Assembly (NCBI GenBank): GCA_013350335.1
Contig: CM023541.1
Location: forward strand, 66,071,999 to 66,135,998
Direction: 5' to 3'
DNA length: 64,000 nt
Source of the DNA: Chimonanthus salicifolius
Taxonomy: Eukaryota; Streptophyta; Magnoliopsida; Laurales; Calycanthaceae
A model generated the notes under the pieces. That model did not search any database, was not told the origin of the DNA, and saw only the letters and a program-made list of their open reading frames with translations. Positions within the stretch are counted from its first letter, which is position 1. The number at the start of each line of letters is the position of its first letter. Both the position numbers and the translations under genes were made by a program. Positions 8,905 to 21,121 of this stretch are shown piece by piece.

Positions 8905-10818
8905 CTAGGGTAGAAGTAGGGCATTAGAACAACGCGCCCAGTAGGTATTCCAATTAGGGCTAACACATGGTTAATACAAAACGTGCATATAATAATATCA
9001 TAATGTCAAAACCATATAAACCATGCAATACAATGATGACAAATGCAATGAGTCCCACCCATCACATGTACATTTAAGTACCCCCACATAAGTCTTTCGG
9101 ACGCCCCGACGGAGTGTGGACCCTCCGGTTTCTTCCTGATGGAAAAGCACATCAAGGTACCCCACATAGGTTTTTCGGACGCCCCAACGGAGTGTGGACC
9201 CTCCGGTTACAAATCCTTCACCCCATGCCATGCATGAGATGCCAATGAAACACATGCTATTTCATCATATAAACATAGCATTAAAATCACATTTTGAAAC
9301 ATATCCAATACATGCTATTTTGTCATATAAACATAACATTTAAAACTCACATTTTGAAACCTATCCTTCGCAATATAAATTCATCAAAATAAGATAAAAA
9401 CATTGTATATAAAATCCATGGTTTCAAAGAGGTGGAATTCTACCAAAGACCACTAGCGTGTCCTTATGTCTTTCGTCTGGTAACCGCTCATGATCGTACA
9501 CACCTTGTGAGGTCCCGTTACCTTATAATATAACAATCAATTAAAATCAAGTCCCACTTGATTTACAAAAATGTCCAAGTCCATAAACCAAACTTGTGGG
9601 GTTCGGCCATACACCATGGCCGAACCTCACCCATTTTTGTTTTAGTTTCCCTTTTTGGTTTATTAATCAATAACCCCTACGTTAAACATTTAATCACTTC
9701 CCTTTTATTTAATCCAACATACATGAACCCTAAGTCCATCAAAACAATCACCATGGGGTTCGACCATACACCATGGTCGAACCCATGGTCTTTCATTTTT
9801 TACCATATTTACATTTATGCCATTTATACCACTTTTATTCATTAATCTAATGATAAACCAATTAATCATCTAATATACATCAAACCTTAAGTTCAACAAA
9901 CATTCTCCATGGGGTTCGGCCATACACCATGGCCGAACCCATAGTCCATTGATTTCACTTAATTACCATATTGCCATCCATGGCTAACATAACCCATTAT
10001 TCTCATTTACAATATACTTAGGTTAATAATTAACCCACTAATCCAAATTCATGGGGTTCGGCCATACACCATGGCCGAACCCATGATCTTTCATTTTCAG
10101 CCAATATTACCAAATTGCCATTACCTCATGTTCAATTCCAAACTGATCCTTAATCCAAACATGATCCATAAGAATTGATTCATGGGGTTCGGCCATGCAC
10201 CATGGCCGAACCCATGATGTCTAAGTTCCAATTTGATCAAAAGTCCATAATTAGAAACTTTCTAAATTTAATATCCATCCTTCCATTCTTCTATCTTTAG
10301 ATCCTTTCTAAATTAAAATCCATAATCAATACCAATACACCTCCATATGGCCGAACCCTATGGTTCATAATGTTCTCTTTTAAATAATTATTCATCCAAT
10401 ATAAATTCCATATGACCCATTAAATTGATTCATGATTCTTACCCATTTAATCCCTTCAAAAATCATATACCATTACCAACATTCTTACATGGGATTCGGC
10501 CATGCACTATGGCCGAACCCTATGTTTCCTCCTTTCCAATAAAAATACTCTGATCATCCAATTTCCTCTCATGGTTTCCAACCCATAAACATAACCCATG
10601 ACCTTCCATTAAAAATCTCCAAAGTCCTTCCATTTAAACTCTTTTAAAACATATATAATTTCCCATGGTTTTCATTATTAAAAATCCATAACCTAACCCA
10701 TGTCTTTCCATTAAATTTACTACTTTCATCTACCAATTCTCTTCCATGGGGTTCGGCCATACACCATGGCCGAACCCTATGGTTCCTTATCTTAAACAAA
10801 AATATCAAAACCACTTAC
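8905..10818 (-). other. Predicted LTR-resident intron (E4)
   Basis: On the minus strand the donor GTAAGT is at 10818-10813 (exon side AACCG). The acceptor block has CTAAT at 8927-8923 and a pyrimidine run ending CTACCCTAG at 8905. Length is 1,914 bp. The hairpin cassette is inside. Confidence 0.4.
9597..10786. repeat. Hairpin cassette: GGGTTCGGCCAT inverted-repeat copies (E4)
   Basis: About seven copies occur at 60-300 bp spacing: near 9598, 9756, 9911, 10052, 10186, 10495 and 10747, plus a half copy near 10350. Each has arms GGGTTCGGCCAT and ATGGCCGAACCC around a five-base loop, usually ACACC on the plus strand, which is GGTGT in element sense. The copy at 9756 has GGTTCGACCAT with ATGGTCGAACC: both arms changed and pairing kept. 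Confidence 0.9.
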
Positions 10819-12367
10819 CGGTTCCACAACTCCTCCGGTTTTCCCTCGGTTGTTCTTGCTCTTCCAATCTTTTTCCTTCTTGATCTTTTCACTCGGTTGG
10901 CTGCCTCCTCTTCCTCTTGTCAATGCCGAGAATGAGAATTGAGAGAGAGAGAATTCGGCTATGGTGTGTAAGCCGTGCGCCCTTTCCCTCTTTTCTTTTT
11001 AATAAACTCCACACCGTCCTATCTTAGAAGATAGCAATTGCCATGCATATTGATTCCCACTTTGGATAGTCCTAATTAAAATATGCATTCCTGTGCGCCC
11101 CTTGTTCCTTTTAGTACCTTCCCTATTATTACTCCTAATAAGGAAAGGAATCCTTTACATCATGTGCATATCTCATTCCTAAAATCTTTCCATCCATCCA
11201 ATATTAGTGTAACACCCCACCCTTTTTCACTCATTTCTTCCTGTAAATCAGAGTCTATTTTTTTTTATAAAAGAGTAAAGTGATAGAGAGCGGGATGTCA
11301 TGACGCGAGCTAAGTCCGAACGTCCAAAGTCCGACCCTTAACTGGCCAACCCTATGTGTGCATGGACTAAGTCCATGAAAACAGTTCACACATAACAATA
11401 TCAACATGCGGAATAACATCATAACTGCGGAATCATAACATGCAGAATAATAATTGAACCAAGTTCTATTCCATTCAGATAGCAAAGTACGTCAAGTCGT
11501 TAATCATAATTATCCAAAGTAAACATCCAACCATCTAAGTTATTACATTTCTGGAAACTAGTTACTCAAATACATGTCCATAAGTAACTTTATTCAAACA
11601 TATAAAATAAATCATCCAAGCTCCTATGCTTGGCCCTCCTTGCATTCATCGTTCCCCTGATTTCCTGTGTCATCCACCAGGGTAGAAGTAGGGCGTTAGA
11701 ACAACGGGCCCAGTTGGTATTCCAATTAGGGCTAACACATGGTTAGTACAAAACATGCATATAATAATATCATATTGTCAAAACCATATAAAACGATGCC
11801 ATGCAATGATGACCAATGCAATGAGCCCCACCCATCACATGTACATAAAAGTACCCACCACATAGGTCTTTCGGAAGCCCCGACGGAGTGTGGACACTGC
11901 GGTTTCTTCCTAATGGAAAAACACATCAAGGTACCCCACATAGGTTTTTCGGACGCCCCGACGGAGTGTGGACCCTCTGGTTACAAATCCTTCACCCCAT
12001 GCTATGCATGAGATGCCAATGAAACACATGTTATTTTATCATATAAACATAGTATTAAATCACATTTTGAAACATATCCAACACATGCTATTTTATCATA
12101 TAAACATAGCATTTAAAATCACATTTTGAAATCTATCCTTTGCAACATAAATTCATCAAAATAAGATAAAAACATTATACATTAAACCCATGGTTTCAAA
12201 GAAGTGGAATCCTACCAAAGACCGTTAACGTGTCCTTGTGTCTTTCGTCCGGTAAGCGCTCACGATCGTAAACACCTTATGAGGTCCCGTTACCTTATAA
12301 TATAATAACCAATCAAAACCAAGTCCCACTTGATTTAAAATACCTTCAAGTCCATTAACCAATCCCT

Positions 12368-13758
12368 ATGGGGTTTGGCCATACACCATGGCCGAACCCA
12401 TGGTTTATCACTTTCAGCCGATATTACCAAATTGCCATTGTCCTATTTATAGCCAATACATAAACCATGAACATATGTCCATAATTTAATCTTTAAATTA
12501 ATTTATTTAAACACTTAGTCCCTCAAACACACCTTAGTGGGGTTCGGCCATACATCATGGCCGAACCTCACCCTCTTGGTGATTACCTGAATCCATAAAA
12601 AAGACATTCATCATGGGGTTCGGCCATACACCATGGCCGAACCCATGATTCTTCATCTTAGACCATATTTACATTTTTGCCATTCCCTCCAACAACTTAT
12701 GCTTAAGTTCCAACACATAGGTCCATTCATTTATTTAAACATATTAGGTCCATACATGACCCATAAAAATTCTTTAACCACTTAAGTCCCTAAAGGACCT
12801 CATGGGGTTCGGCCATGCACCATGGCCGAACCCATGATCTTTCATTTTAGCCTTTAATTACAACTTTCTCAATACCTTCATCACCTTAGGTTTAGATTCC
12901 AAAACATAATCCACCATTGATTCATGGGGTTCGGCCAAGCACCATAGCCGAATCCTATGATGTATAACTTTCCATTTTCATCAACTTCCATTATTAGAAA
13001 ATCCATAAATAGCAAGTCCATAATTAGAAGATTCATAAATAGAAACTTCCTAAATTTAATATACAACTTCCATAATTAGAAAGTTTCCAAACTTAGCATC
13101 CATCCTTCCATAATTAGAAGGTTTCCAAATTTAATCTCCACCTTCTATTTTAATCACCATGCTTAGATTCTTTCTAAATTAATATCCAACTCCATAATTA
13201 GAAAGTCCTTAAATAGAAACTTTCTAAATTTAACATTCAATAAAATACCAATCCAACTCCATGGGGTTCGGCCATACACCATGGCCGAACCCTATGGTTC
13301 TTTAATTTCCTTTTGAACATTATTTAATTATGATACATAGACATAATTCCATAATTATTTATGGGGTTCGGCCATACCTTATGGCCGAACCCATGGTCTA
13401 GGAATCTTCACAAAATCATCCATTAACACCCTTCTAAAATTAATGACAACTTCCATGGGGTTCGGCCATACACCATGGCCGAACCCTATGGTTCAAGATC
13501 CTTTCTTTAAAATTTATCAATAATATTCCATGTATCCAAAAACCATCAACCATACATCCAATTAAAACCATATAAATTTATTAACCAACTCCCATGGTTT
13601 TTCCTCATTAAAATCCATACATTAACCATATCTTCTTTCATGGGGTTCGGCCATGCACTGTGGCTGAACCCTATGGTTCATGCTTCCATTAAAATTATCA
13701 AATTCCTCTCCCAATCTTCTTCCATGGGGTTCGGCCATACACCATGGCCGAACCCTAT
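12368..13758. repeat. Hairpin cassette, about ten GGGTTCGGCCAT copies (E3)
   Basis: Copies lie near 12368, 12539, 12613, 12803, 12925, 13261, 13363, 13454, 13640 and 13728. Most are perfect. 12925 and 13640 have unpaired changes and 13363 a changed loop. Around 13000-13220 the spacers share an AT-rich motif (CCATAATTAGAAAG) repeated about six times. Confidence 0.9.
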
Positions 13759-13907
13759 GGTTCCTTATCTTAAAACAAATTTATCAAATAAAATACTAAC
13801 CGGTTCCGATTGATTGTTGTTCTTCCAATCCTTCTCCTTCCTTCTTGATTTTTCCAAACCAAGAACACCTCTTGCTGGCTGCCTTTTTTTATTCTCTTGA
13901 TGTATCG

Positions 13908-13910
<3 letters not shown>

Positions 13911-13960
<50 letters not shown>
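13911..13960. repeat. (AG)25 microsatellite
   Basis: An uninterrupted AG dinucleotide run of 50 bases in the GA-rich part of E3. Shorter versions are at equivalent places in the LTRs of J (near 37015 and 43500). Confidence 0.97.
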
Positions 13961-13963
<3 letters not shown>

Positions 13964-16150
13964 GACTATGGTGTAAACCGTGCGCCCCTCTTTGTTCCTC
14001 TCTTTTATAAATCCTCCTTGGTCCCAACTTAGAAGGTGCTTAAGATAACATACACCCTTAGGGCCGTGCGCCCCTTGCTTTGTTTGCCATTGCCGTGTGC
14101 TCCTCTTATTTCCCACTTTGGAGAGTCCTAATTAGAATATAACATGCGCCTATTGTAATTTAACAATTACCCTAATATTATTCCTAACAAATAAAGGACT
14201 CCTTTTTAGAGATACTCCAACTTATCCTCATGGATTTCGCATTTCCCATGGATATGGATATGTCACATACGGCCAAACAATATCTCATTCCTTATTTATG
14301 TAATATTGCATTACTAATTTAAATTCAACCCCATTTAATTTTTATTAAAACTATTCCACAATCCATTGGGTCTTAATTGGGCAATGACCCAACCCTTTAC
14401 CCATCTAAGATCAATATTTAATAATTCACAAATTAAATGGGTAATTTTCATATATATTAATAAATTGAAAATCCGGGTTGTTACAATTAGAAGGTGCCAT
14501 GCGCCCCTTGTGTCTTAATGAGATAACAATTGCCTATTGCTGTAATACCTCGGAATTTTTAAATCAATGAATATGTGGATATTATTTATTTTAATGATGG
14601 AAATTGAGAATTTTAATGGAATAAATGTTAAGTGAATCAAAATATGGACAATGGACCAATTATGGCCCAATTGGATCATGGATTGGATGAAATTCATTTA
14701 ATGGGTCAATAATGATTAATTAGGTCAAGAATGGTCAAATTGGGTCAAATACCCATTTGGGACCCAATGGGTCAAGATAGTTAAGCTCTAAGATAAATGG
14801 ATAAGGGTGAACTTAATTGGGCCATGGGCCCAATGGTGATCCAATAAGAGGAATAGATTTAATTAAATTTAAATCACCTAAGTTGGTGATGAATTGACCA
14901 AGGTGACATGGTCCAATGGGACCCACCTCCACCTCACGAAGTGAGGTGGCGTGTGGGCCAAGGATTGGTGGGGCCGGCCACCATGGTTGAATTGATCAAC
15001 CATGGGTGGAGTAATGGAGAAGAATCAAGGAGATTAAAAGAGATAAGTGGAAATTAATTAACTTAACCTAATAATCTAATTAATTAAATGATTAAGCTAA
15101 TCTAATCATGGTCAAATGGTCAAAACCACCCAAAGAAACACAAACCACTTAAAACAAACACAAAATAAACCATGTGCTTAGGGTGGTGGTTTTATCCCAA
15201 CCACCACCACTAAGCACATTAGCCTATGTGTGGTAGGTGGGAGTAGTTAATGTTGGAAATAATTAACCAAATGAGATAACTCTCATCTCATTCTCCAATC
15301 CCCCTTCCATCTCACGTTATCTCTCTCTTTGCTCCCTCTCAAGATCGTTCCACACTCAAGGAAGGAAGAAGAAGAAAACTAAGGAGGAAAAGAAGGAGAA
15401 AAGCTTAGAGAAGAGGAAGAAGAAACCAAGGGTTGGCCGACCACCTCAAGACAAAGACCTTGAGACATCATTTTCATCTCCATCCTCTCCCTCTCTAAAA
15501 TCTAACCCTACCTTAGCCAAACCCAAACCTTGGAGACTCCATCTTGATCAAGCATCTTAACCCAAAGATCAAGGAGAAGAAGAGAAGAGAAGGCTAAGGA
15601 AATCAAGAGGAGAAAGAAAAGTCGGAGGAGTCGTCGGATTGTAAGTAGTTCTTAAACAAGAATTCTACATTTTTTTATTAGGGTTAAGAAAAAAGAAAAA
15701 TAAATGGATTAAGAATTTACTTGAGTATGGATTTATGTGATGTTGGAGGACTCACAAACCATAGGGTCGAAGGTGATTAGATATTTTTTTATGAATTTTA
15801 AGGGTTAAGATCATGGATGGATGAACAATGGATAAAATGGGAGAGATAGATTAAGAAAAATAAATGGATATTAAGGACACTATGTATTTAGATTTAATTA
15901 AGCATGGAGGTATGATTTTGAAGAATGGAAACCATGGAATGTGATTAATGGTTTTAAAGAGTTTGAATGACTAAATGTTAGTGATTTTGTAAAGGGATTT
16001 TAAATGAGAAAATCATGGAGGATGATTTATAATTGTTAGGATTTTTTTTTAATGATTAAATGCAGTAATTTTTAAATGATGAAATTTGTGGGAAATGTAA
16101 ATGGTTCTATGGCCTCAAGAGGCATAAAAGAATAATGGACCATGAACCAT

Positions 16151-16583
16151 GGGTTCGGCCATGGTGTATGGCCGAACCCTATTGTGATGTTTAATAATTG
16201 TAATGGGTGTGAAATATGGAAATGGATGGAGAAGATGGATAGTTTGAAATGGACTTTAAGTAGAGTAAATAATGTTTTAAAGGAATGGAATTAATGGGAA
16301 AGCATGGACCATGGGTTCGGCCATGTTGCATGGCCAAACCCCATGGGGAAATTTGATGGTTTAAGTATGTTTGAAACCATGAAAAGAATGGGGAATGTGG
16401 TATGATTAAAGGAGTCATTAATGGACTCAAAAATGTACCAAAGAATGATCAAAGTGATGATTTAAAGGCATGATGTAAAATCCCTCATGGGAGGGTTCAT
16501 TTTGGATCTAAGTAATATAAATAGGTCCAAGGAAAGATAAGGAAAAGACATCATGGGTTCGGCCATGGTGTATGGCCGAACCC
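16151..16583. repeat. Hairpin cassette, three GGGTTCGGCCAT copies (E2)
   Basis: Copies lie at 16151-16179, near 16315, and 16555-16583. The outer two are perfect 12-bp stems with loop GGTGT; the middle one has a changed right arm (ATGGCCAAACCC). Confidence 0.88.
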
Positions 16584-17374
16584 ATGACTCATATGAGAGC
16601 CATTTTATGGGCCAAGATTAGGGTCTATGTAGATGATTAAATGAATGGGGATTAAGTCAATTAAGTGGCTGATTTTAATAATTCTATGATATGGTTGATG
16701 GGTCACTAATGGATCTAGGTTATGGATCAATTTTGGACTTATGTATGGATAAATGAGTAATTAATCATGTAAAGGAGTAGTAGCAAAACTGGTAAATATT
16801 GGCCAAAATGAAGAACCCCATGGGAGGATGACCATGGACTTAAGTATGTTCAAAAATGATCTTATGTGATAAAAAAAAAAAGGTTGATGGACTAAATGGG
16901 ACCCACAAAACCTAAATAGTGACCGATTATTCATATGAAATTGGACTTAGACATTTTTAAAGATGACCTTATGAATGGTTAAATAAAGCCTAGGGTGGAT
17001 GATTTTTAAACTCATGTAATTAAAATAATTAGTGAACTTAAATGGTTAAAAATATGGACTGATTTGGTAATATATAATAAGGTATCGGGACATCGCAAAC
17101 GGTGCGCGATCGGTGACCGGATTTATTGGACGGAAACGAAAAAGGACACTAGTCGGTATTCGGTAGGATTCCTACCTTTTTGTAAGCCGTGGATTATGTG
17201 TATGTGATGGTTTCCATGATTTATTTCGGTAATTATATGATTTATTTTAAGATGGGTTTTAATGCTATGGATTATATTTTAATGCTATGAATTATGAATT
17301 AAGGATATGAATTATATATATTACATAGCATAATGCACTTACATCTCATGCATGGCATGGGCGGGAAAATAAAG

Positions 17375-17645
17375 AAACCGGAGTCCATACTCCGTCGGGG
17401 CGACCGAGAAGCAAGCATGGGGATAGCCTGAGGTGCTATAACTGGAGTCCATGCTCCGTCGGGGCTACCGAGAAGCAAACATGGGGATAGCCTGAGGTGT
17501 TATAACAGGAGTCCATGCTCCGTTGGGGAGACCGAGAAGCAAACATGGGGATAGCTTGATATGCTATAACCGGAGTCCATGCTCCGTCGGGGCGACCGAG
17601 AAGCAAACATGGGGACACCTTGACGAGGCCTTGCCGTCAAGGGGG
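17375..17645 (+). repeat. Tandem CCGTCGGGGCGACCGAGAAG module, four copies (E2)
   Basis: Four units of about 60 bp, each with GGAGTCCAT.CTCCGTCGGGG, GACCGAGAAGCAA.CATGGGG and AGC.TGA..TGCTATAAC. The array ends with a hairpin pairing CTTGACG with CGTCAAG. The equivalent array is at 34837-35068 and 41756-41985 in element J, minus strand. Confidence 0.88.
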
Positions 17646-19617
17646 ATATGACATTGTATGATGGTATGGATGATGGGTGGGACACATGACATAGGCATCC
17701 ATGGTATGGCATTCATTTTATGAGTTTTATTATATTGTTATCGGTATGCTTGTTATCACTAATCCATGTGCTAGCCCTACTCGGAGTCCTACTGGGCGTG
17801 TTGTCTAACGCCCTACTTCTACCCTAGCTGATGATGCATGAGACGGCGGAAACTGTGGATGCGATGGGAGCCAAGCTTAGGAGCTTGGAAAGGGAGCTAG
17901 ATAGTTTATTTATGTTTATTTTGAAAAATGTAATTTTGAGTAACTTAGCTTGTCGGCATGTAATAATTTTAGATTTCTTGCTATGGTTGGACTTTACCTT
18001 TGTATGTGATAATTTGAGGTATTTTAGTAATTAATGGTGTATCTTCCCTGCTATCTAAAACTGGTAGGATAGATTCTATTATAACCCCCGCTTTAATGTT
18101 TATTTTTCGCAAACTTAATTCTACGTGTGAACCGTTCTTCGTGGACTTAGTTCCATGCACACGTAGGGTTGGCCAGTTAAGGGCCGGGCTTTTGAAGCTC
18201 GGACTTAACTCGCGTCGTGACGTCCACGCCCTTTGTCACTTTTCATTTTAAAAAAAATATATATATATATATATATAGACTCTGATTTTCGGTGAAAAGG
18301 GGCGGGCGTTACAATTGCTGTTTTTTATCCAAAGAATAGATACCTTTCAACCGTGTGCATAGATTTGCAAATCCTCATACACGGCCATGCAACCTTTCAA
18401 TTTAATCTTAGATATCTTCTCAAGATATTCTAGCATATCACATGGATTGCATAACTCATATTCGGCCATGGACAATTATCCCATTCCTTATTTATATAAT
18501 ATTGCATTACTAAATTACATTTAGCCCCATTTAATTTATTTGAAACCATTTCCACAGTCCGTTGGGTCTTAATTGGGCAATGACCCAACACTTACCCATA
18601 TAAGATCCATATCTAATAATTCACAATTAAATGGGTAATTTTTATATTTATTAATAACTTGAAAATCCGGGGTGTTACAAATCCCATATTACTAACTCCA
18701 TACATACCTCTTTACCATCTCCTTCATTTCTTTTAAATCTGAACTTTACTCCTCAGTCCTTCTCCTTCCTTTCTTGTTTTTCACTGATTTCTCTAAGTAC
18801 AATCGATGGTGTGGGTGGGGAGAGAGATACAAGAGAGAAAATCTCTTTGTTTCAAGGAGATACAATCGGCCAAGAGGTGGAGTGTGCCCTTTGGGCTGAT
18901 ATCTTTTATATGAAAGACTAAACCCTTTCTCTCCCTCTCATAATGATTTGTATCCAACGAAGGAGTCCCTTGGTCGAACCAAAGCACCCATTGCTTCCCC
19001 AACGTGTCCCTTGGGTGAACCAAAGCACCCCATTGCTTCCCAACGTGTCCCTTGGGTTTGTGCCTCTTGAGATGGAAGTCTCTCCCACTTCCCATCTCAA
19101 CTCAACTTAAAACAATTCAACTCAACTTAAATGAACTCATTTTTCAACTCAAACACTTGAACTCAACCACATCTTATTTCATTTAAACTTATTTAATTGA
19201 CTAATTCCTTTAACTCAACTCATATGAATTCTCCAATATTGACCAAGTCAACCATGACATGGTCGACCATGACACATGGTACTTGGGGTCCCACGTATCC
19301 ATGTCACTTACTTGCCACCTCACTTGATGAGGTGGATTCTCATGCCTTGGATCTTAATTGGGTATTTGACCCAATTATCTTTTACCCATTTTCTTAAAAA
19401 TAAACACATCATAACCCATTGGGTCCCCATTGAGCAATTGACCCATTTATTTTCAATTCAACCTTATCCATGACCCGTTGGGTCTTAATTGGGCAACTGA
19501 CCCAACTCCTTACCCATTTAAGGTCCAATTCAATTATTTCAATATCAACCAACAATAATTCACCATCAAATAACCATTCCAATATATAATCATGAAATAA
19601 AAATTCAGGGTCTTACA

Positions 19618-19926
19618 GTTATCCACTAACCCACTATTAATAATCTCAGATGCCTATGCGAGATCCACTTGTGTTGAATATTCCTAAACACAACAAGAAA
19701 ATTTACCCGGACAATTTTCACTCAAAACACACGAAAACAATATATTGAGCACACCAACACACAAGCATATTTCATAGAAATATCAAAACTTATAGACATA
19801 AGGTTTTATGCCACAAGAGGCATATTTATTATCAAAATACATAAAATAGTACATAGATTCATTTCATTTCCTCGTGTGGGAAACTACTGAAAACATTCCA
19901 ATTTTGACTCTCAGCGAGGCACCATT
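19618..19926 (-). other. Sequence between two LTRs; possible terminal exon and 3' UTR on minus strand
   Basis: With the LTR at 19932-23414 and one copy of its duplication removed, the minus strand reads an acceptor-like TTGCATTGCAG (ending 23444), a short frame DEPDKGLEEPMVPR, and a TGA at 19913-19911, followed by AT-rich DNA with AATAAA at about 19830-19825. This could be the end of a host gene or of a retroelement transcript. I do not recognise the peptide, and 14 codons may be chance. Otherwise nothing is visible here. Confidence 0.2.
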
Positions 19927-21121
19927 GGTTCTGTAACACCCCGTATTTTCAAGTTAGGGATATATATGGAAATTGTCCATTGAAATGGTGAATTAAAAGG
20001 ATATGAACCCTAGATGGGTAAATGTTGGGTCAAATGCCCAAATAAGACCCAACGGATGGTAGATGTGGATCAACGGATCATATATGAGCTAGTTAGAAGT
20101 AAATGAGTAAGGCTTGATAATTGAATCAATTGGTCAATTAAGACCCAACGGATGTTGTATATGGTTCAAGTGAATCAAATGGGTGAAGTTTTATTTAATT
20201 GGGTCAAAATTGTTAATTCGGTCAAAATGCCCAATTGGGACCCAATGGGTTGTGTTTGACATGGTTGACCATCAAAGTGAGTTCAAGCTTAATTAAGTTG
20301 GGACTGATTTGGGTTGGAAATGGAATCAAAGGGTTGAGTTGATTCAAGTGAATTAATTGAGTTGAGTCAAAAGGGTGAGTTGAGTTAATTAATTTGAATT
20401 AAATGAGTCAAGATAAAAGAGGTGAGTTAATGGAAAATTGGAAAGGTGCACTCCACCAAGACCAACTCAAGGTGGTCCACACGTTGGACATGGAGTTTCA
20501 TCTCATGGATGAAACCCCCCAAATTGGAACAATAAAGAGAGGTGAAGAGACATGATGGTTGCAAAGGGGTGCCACCAAAGGACACCACCTTTGGCCGACC
20601 CTCATTCATTAAAAAGGAGATGGACGGTCTCATGGGACACAAAAAGAGTTGCAGCCGATTGGTCATGGGAGATGAAGGGACATGAGGTTTCATCTCAAGG
20701 ATGAAACCCCCAAAGGAATCATAAAGAGGGAGGTGAAGAGACATGATGGTTGCAAAGGGGTGCCACCAAGGGACACCACCTTTGGCCGATCCTTATTAAC
20801 CAAGGAAAAGGTTTGGATTTCATTTCCACTGTCTTCCTCTCCCTCTTGGCCGAATCACTCTCTCCTCCTCTTGGCCGGCCAACATTTTAAGAGAAAGAGA
20901 TCAAAAGTTTTCACTCAAGGCCGCCCACCCTCAAGTCAAGGACTTGGAGTATTGACCATCCCAAGTTTCTCTCTCATTTTCTCTCTCAAAAATCTACCTC
21001 CTTGGCCGAACCAGCTCTTGGTGTTTTCACCATTGATCAAAGCACACAATCAGCTAAGGACTAAGGGAGCAAGAAGGAAGGAAGCAAAGATCAAAGGCAA
21101 GAAGAGAGGCTTAGAGGATTG

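Larger units (their letters stand above)
11208..14485 (-). mobile_element. Solo LTR (E3), TSD ATTAG
   Basis: The ends are TGTAACACCCCACCC and CGGGTTGTTACA, with duplication ATTAG at 11203-11207 and 14486-14490. Length is 3,278 bp. It is inserted in E4 only 50 bp from the oppositely oriented solo LTR at 14541. This copy is degenerate in the predicted splice signals: the donor reads GTTAGT (near 13800) and the acceptor AG is GG (near 11681), and the RY site is TATGCATG. It keeps the stem-loop 1 arms as TATGTGTG and CACACATA. Confidence 0.95.
15641..17827 (+). other. Predicted LTR-resident intron (E2)
   Basis: Donor GTAAGTAG follows GTCGTCGGATT, nearly the same exon edge as E1 (GCGTCGGATT). The acceptor block reads CTAAC then CCCTACTTCTACCCTAG, ending at 17827. 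Length is 2,187 bp, shorter than E1, with exon edges conserved. Confidence 0.45.
14541..18313 (+). mobile_element. Solo LTR (E2), TSD ATTGC
   Basis: The ends are TGTAATACCTCGGAATTTT and GGGCGGGCGTTACA, with duplication ATTGC at 14536-14540 and 18314-18318. Length is 3,773 bp. It aligns along its length with the E1 LTR at 758 (start, GA-rich block, donor, RY site, tandem module, acceptor, stem-loops) and is inserted in E4 in the opposite orientation. A TA run at 18258-18278 replaces part of the usual A-tract before TAGACTCTGA. Confidence 0.95.
8504..18679 (-). mobile_element. Solo LTR (E4), TSD AATCC, hosting two further solo LTRs
   Basis: The ends are TATAACGCCCCGCCC at 8504 and GGGGTGTTACA at 18679, flanked by the 5-bp target duplication AATCC (8499-8503 and 18680-18684). 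Without the nested LTRs at 11208 and 14541 it is about 3.1 kb. The left terminus reads TA where the other copies read TG, a point change in the terminal dinucleotide. No internal coding region is attached, so it is a solo LTR left by LTR-LTR recombination. In the stem-loop region one arm is missing (near 8580), a further sign of age. Confidence 0.92.
7321..19617 (-). mobile_element. Truncated minus-strand LTR (E5), split by nested solo LTR
   Basis: The right end is clear: minus-strand start TGTAAGACCCTGAATTTTT, ending at 19617. Its pieces are about 7321-8503 and 18685-19617; the rest is the nested LTR 8504-18679. The left piece begins abruptly at the CATGGACTCC / CATGCATG block (7341-7380), which in related LTRs lies about 0.7-1 kb inside the LTR end, so the last part including the acceptor block is missing. 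The sequence right of 19617 starts GTTAT, but no matching duplication was found on the left. The exact left edge is uncertain by a few tens of bases. Confidence 0.65.

Noticed and set aside
13770..14116. Minus-strand frames with long Ser-Leu runs
   Set aside because: They are translations of the (AG)25 microsatellite and its flanks.
17436..17712. Minus-strand frames with repeated CFSVAPTEHGL peptides
   Set aside because: They are read-through of the ~60-bp tandem LTR module in a frame without stops; the repeat explains them.
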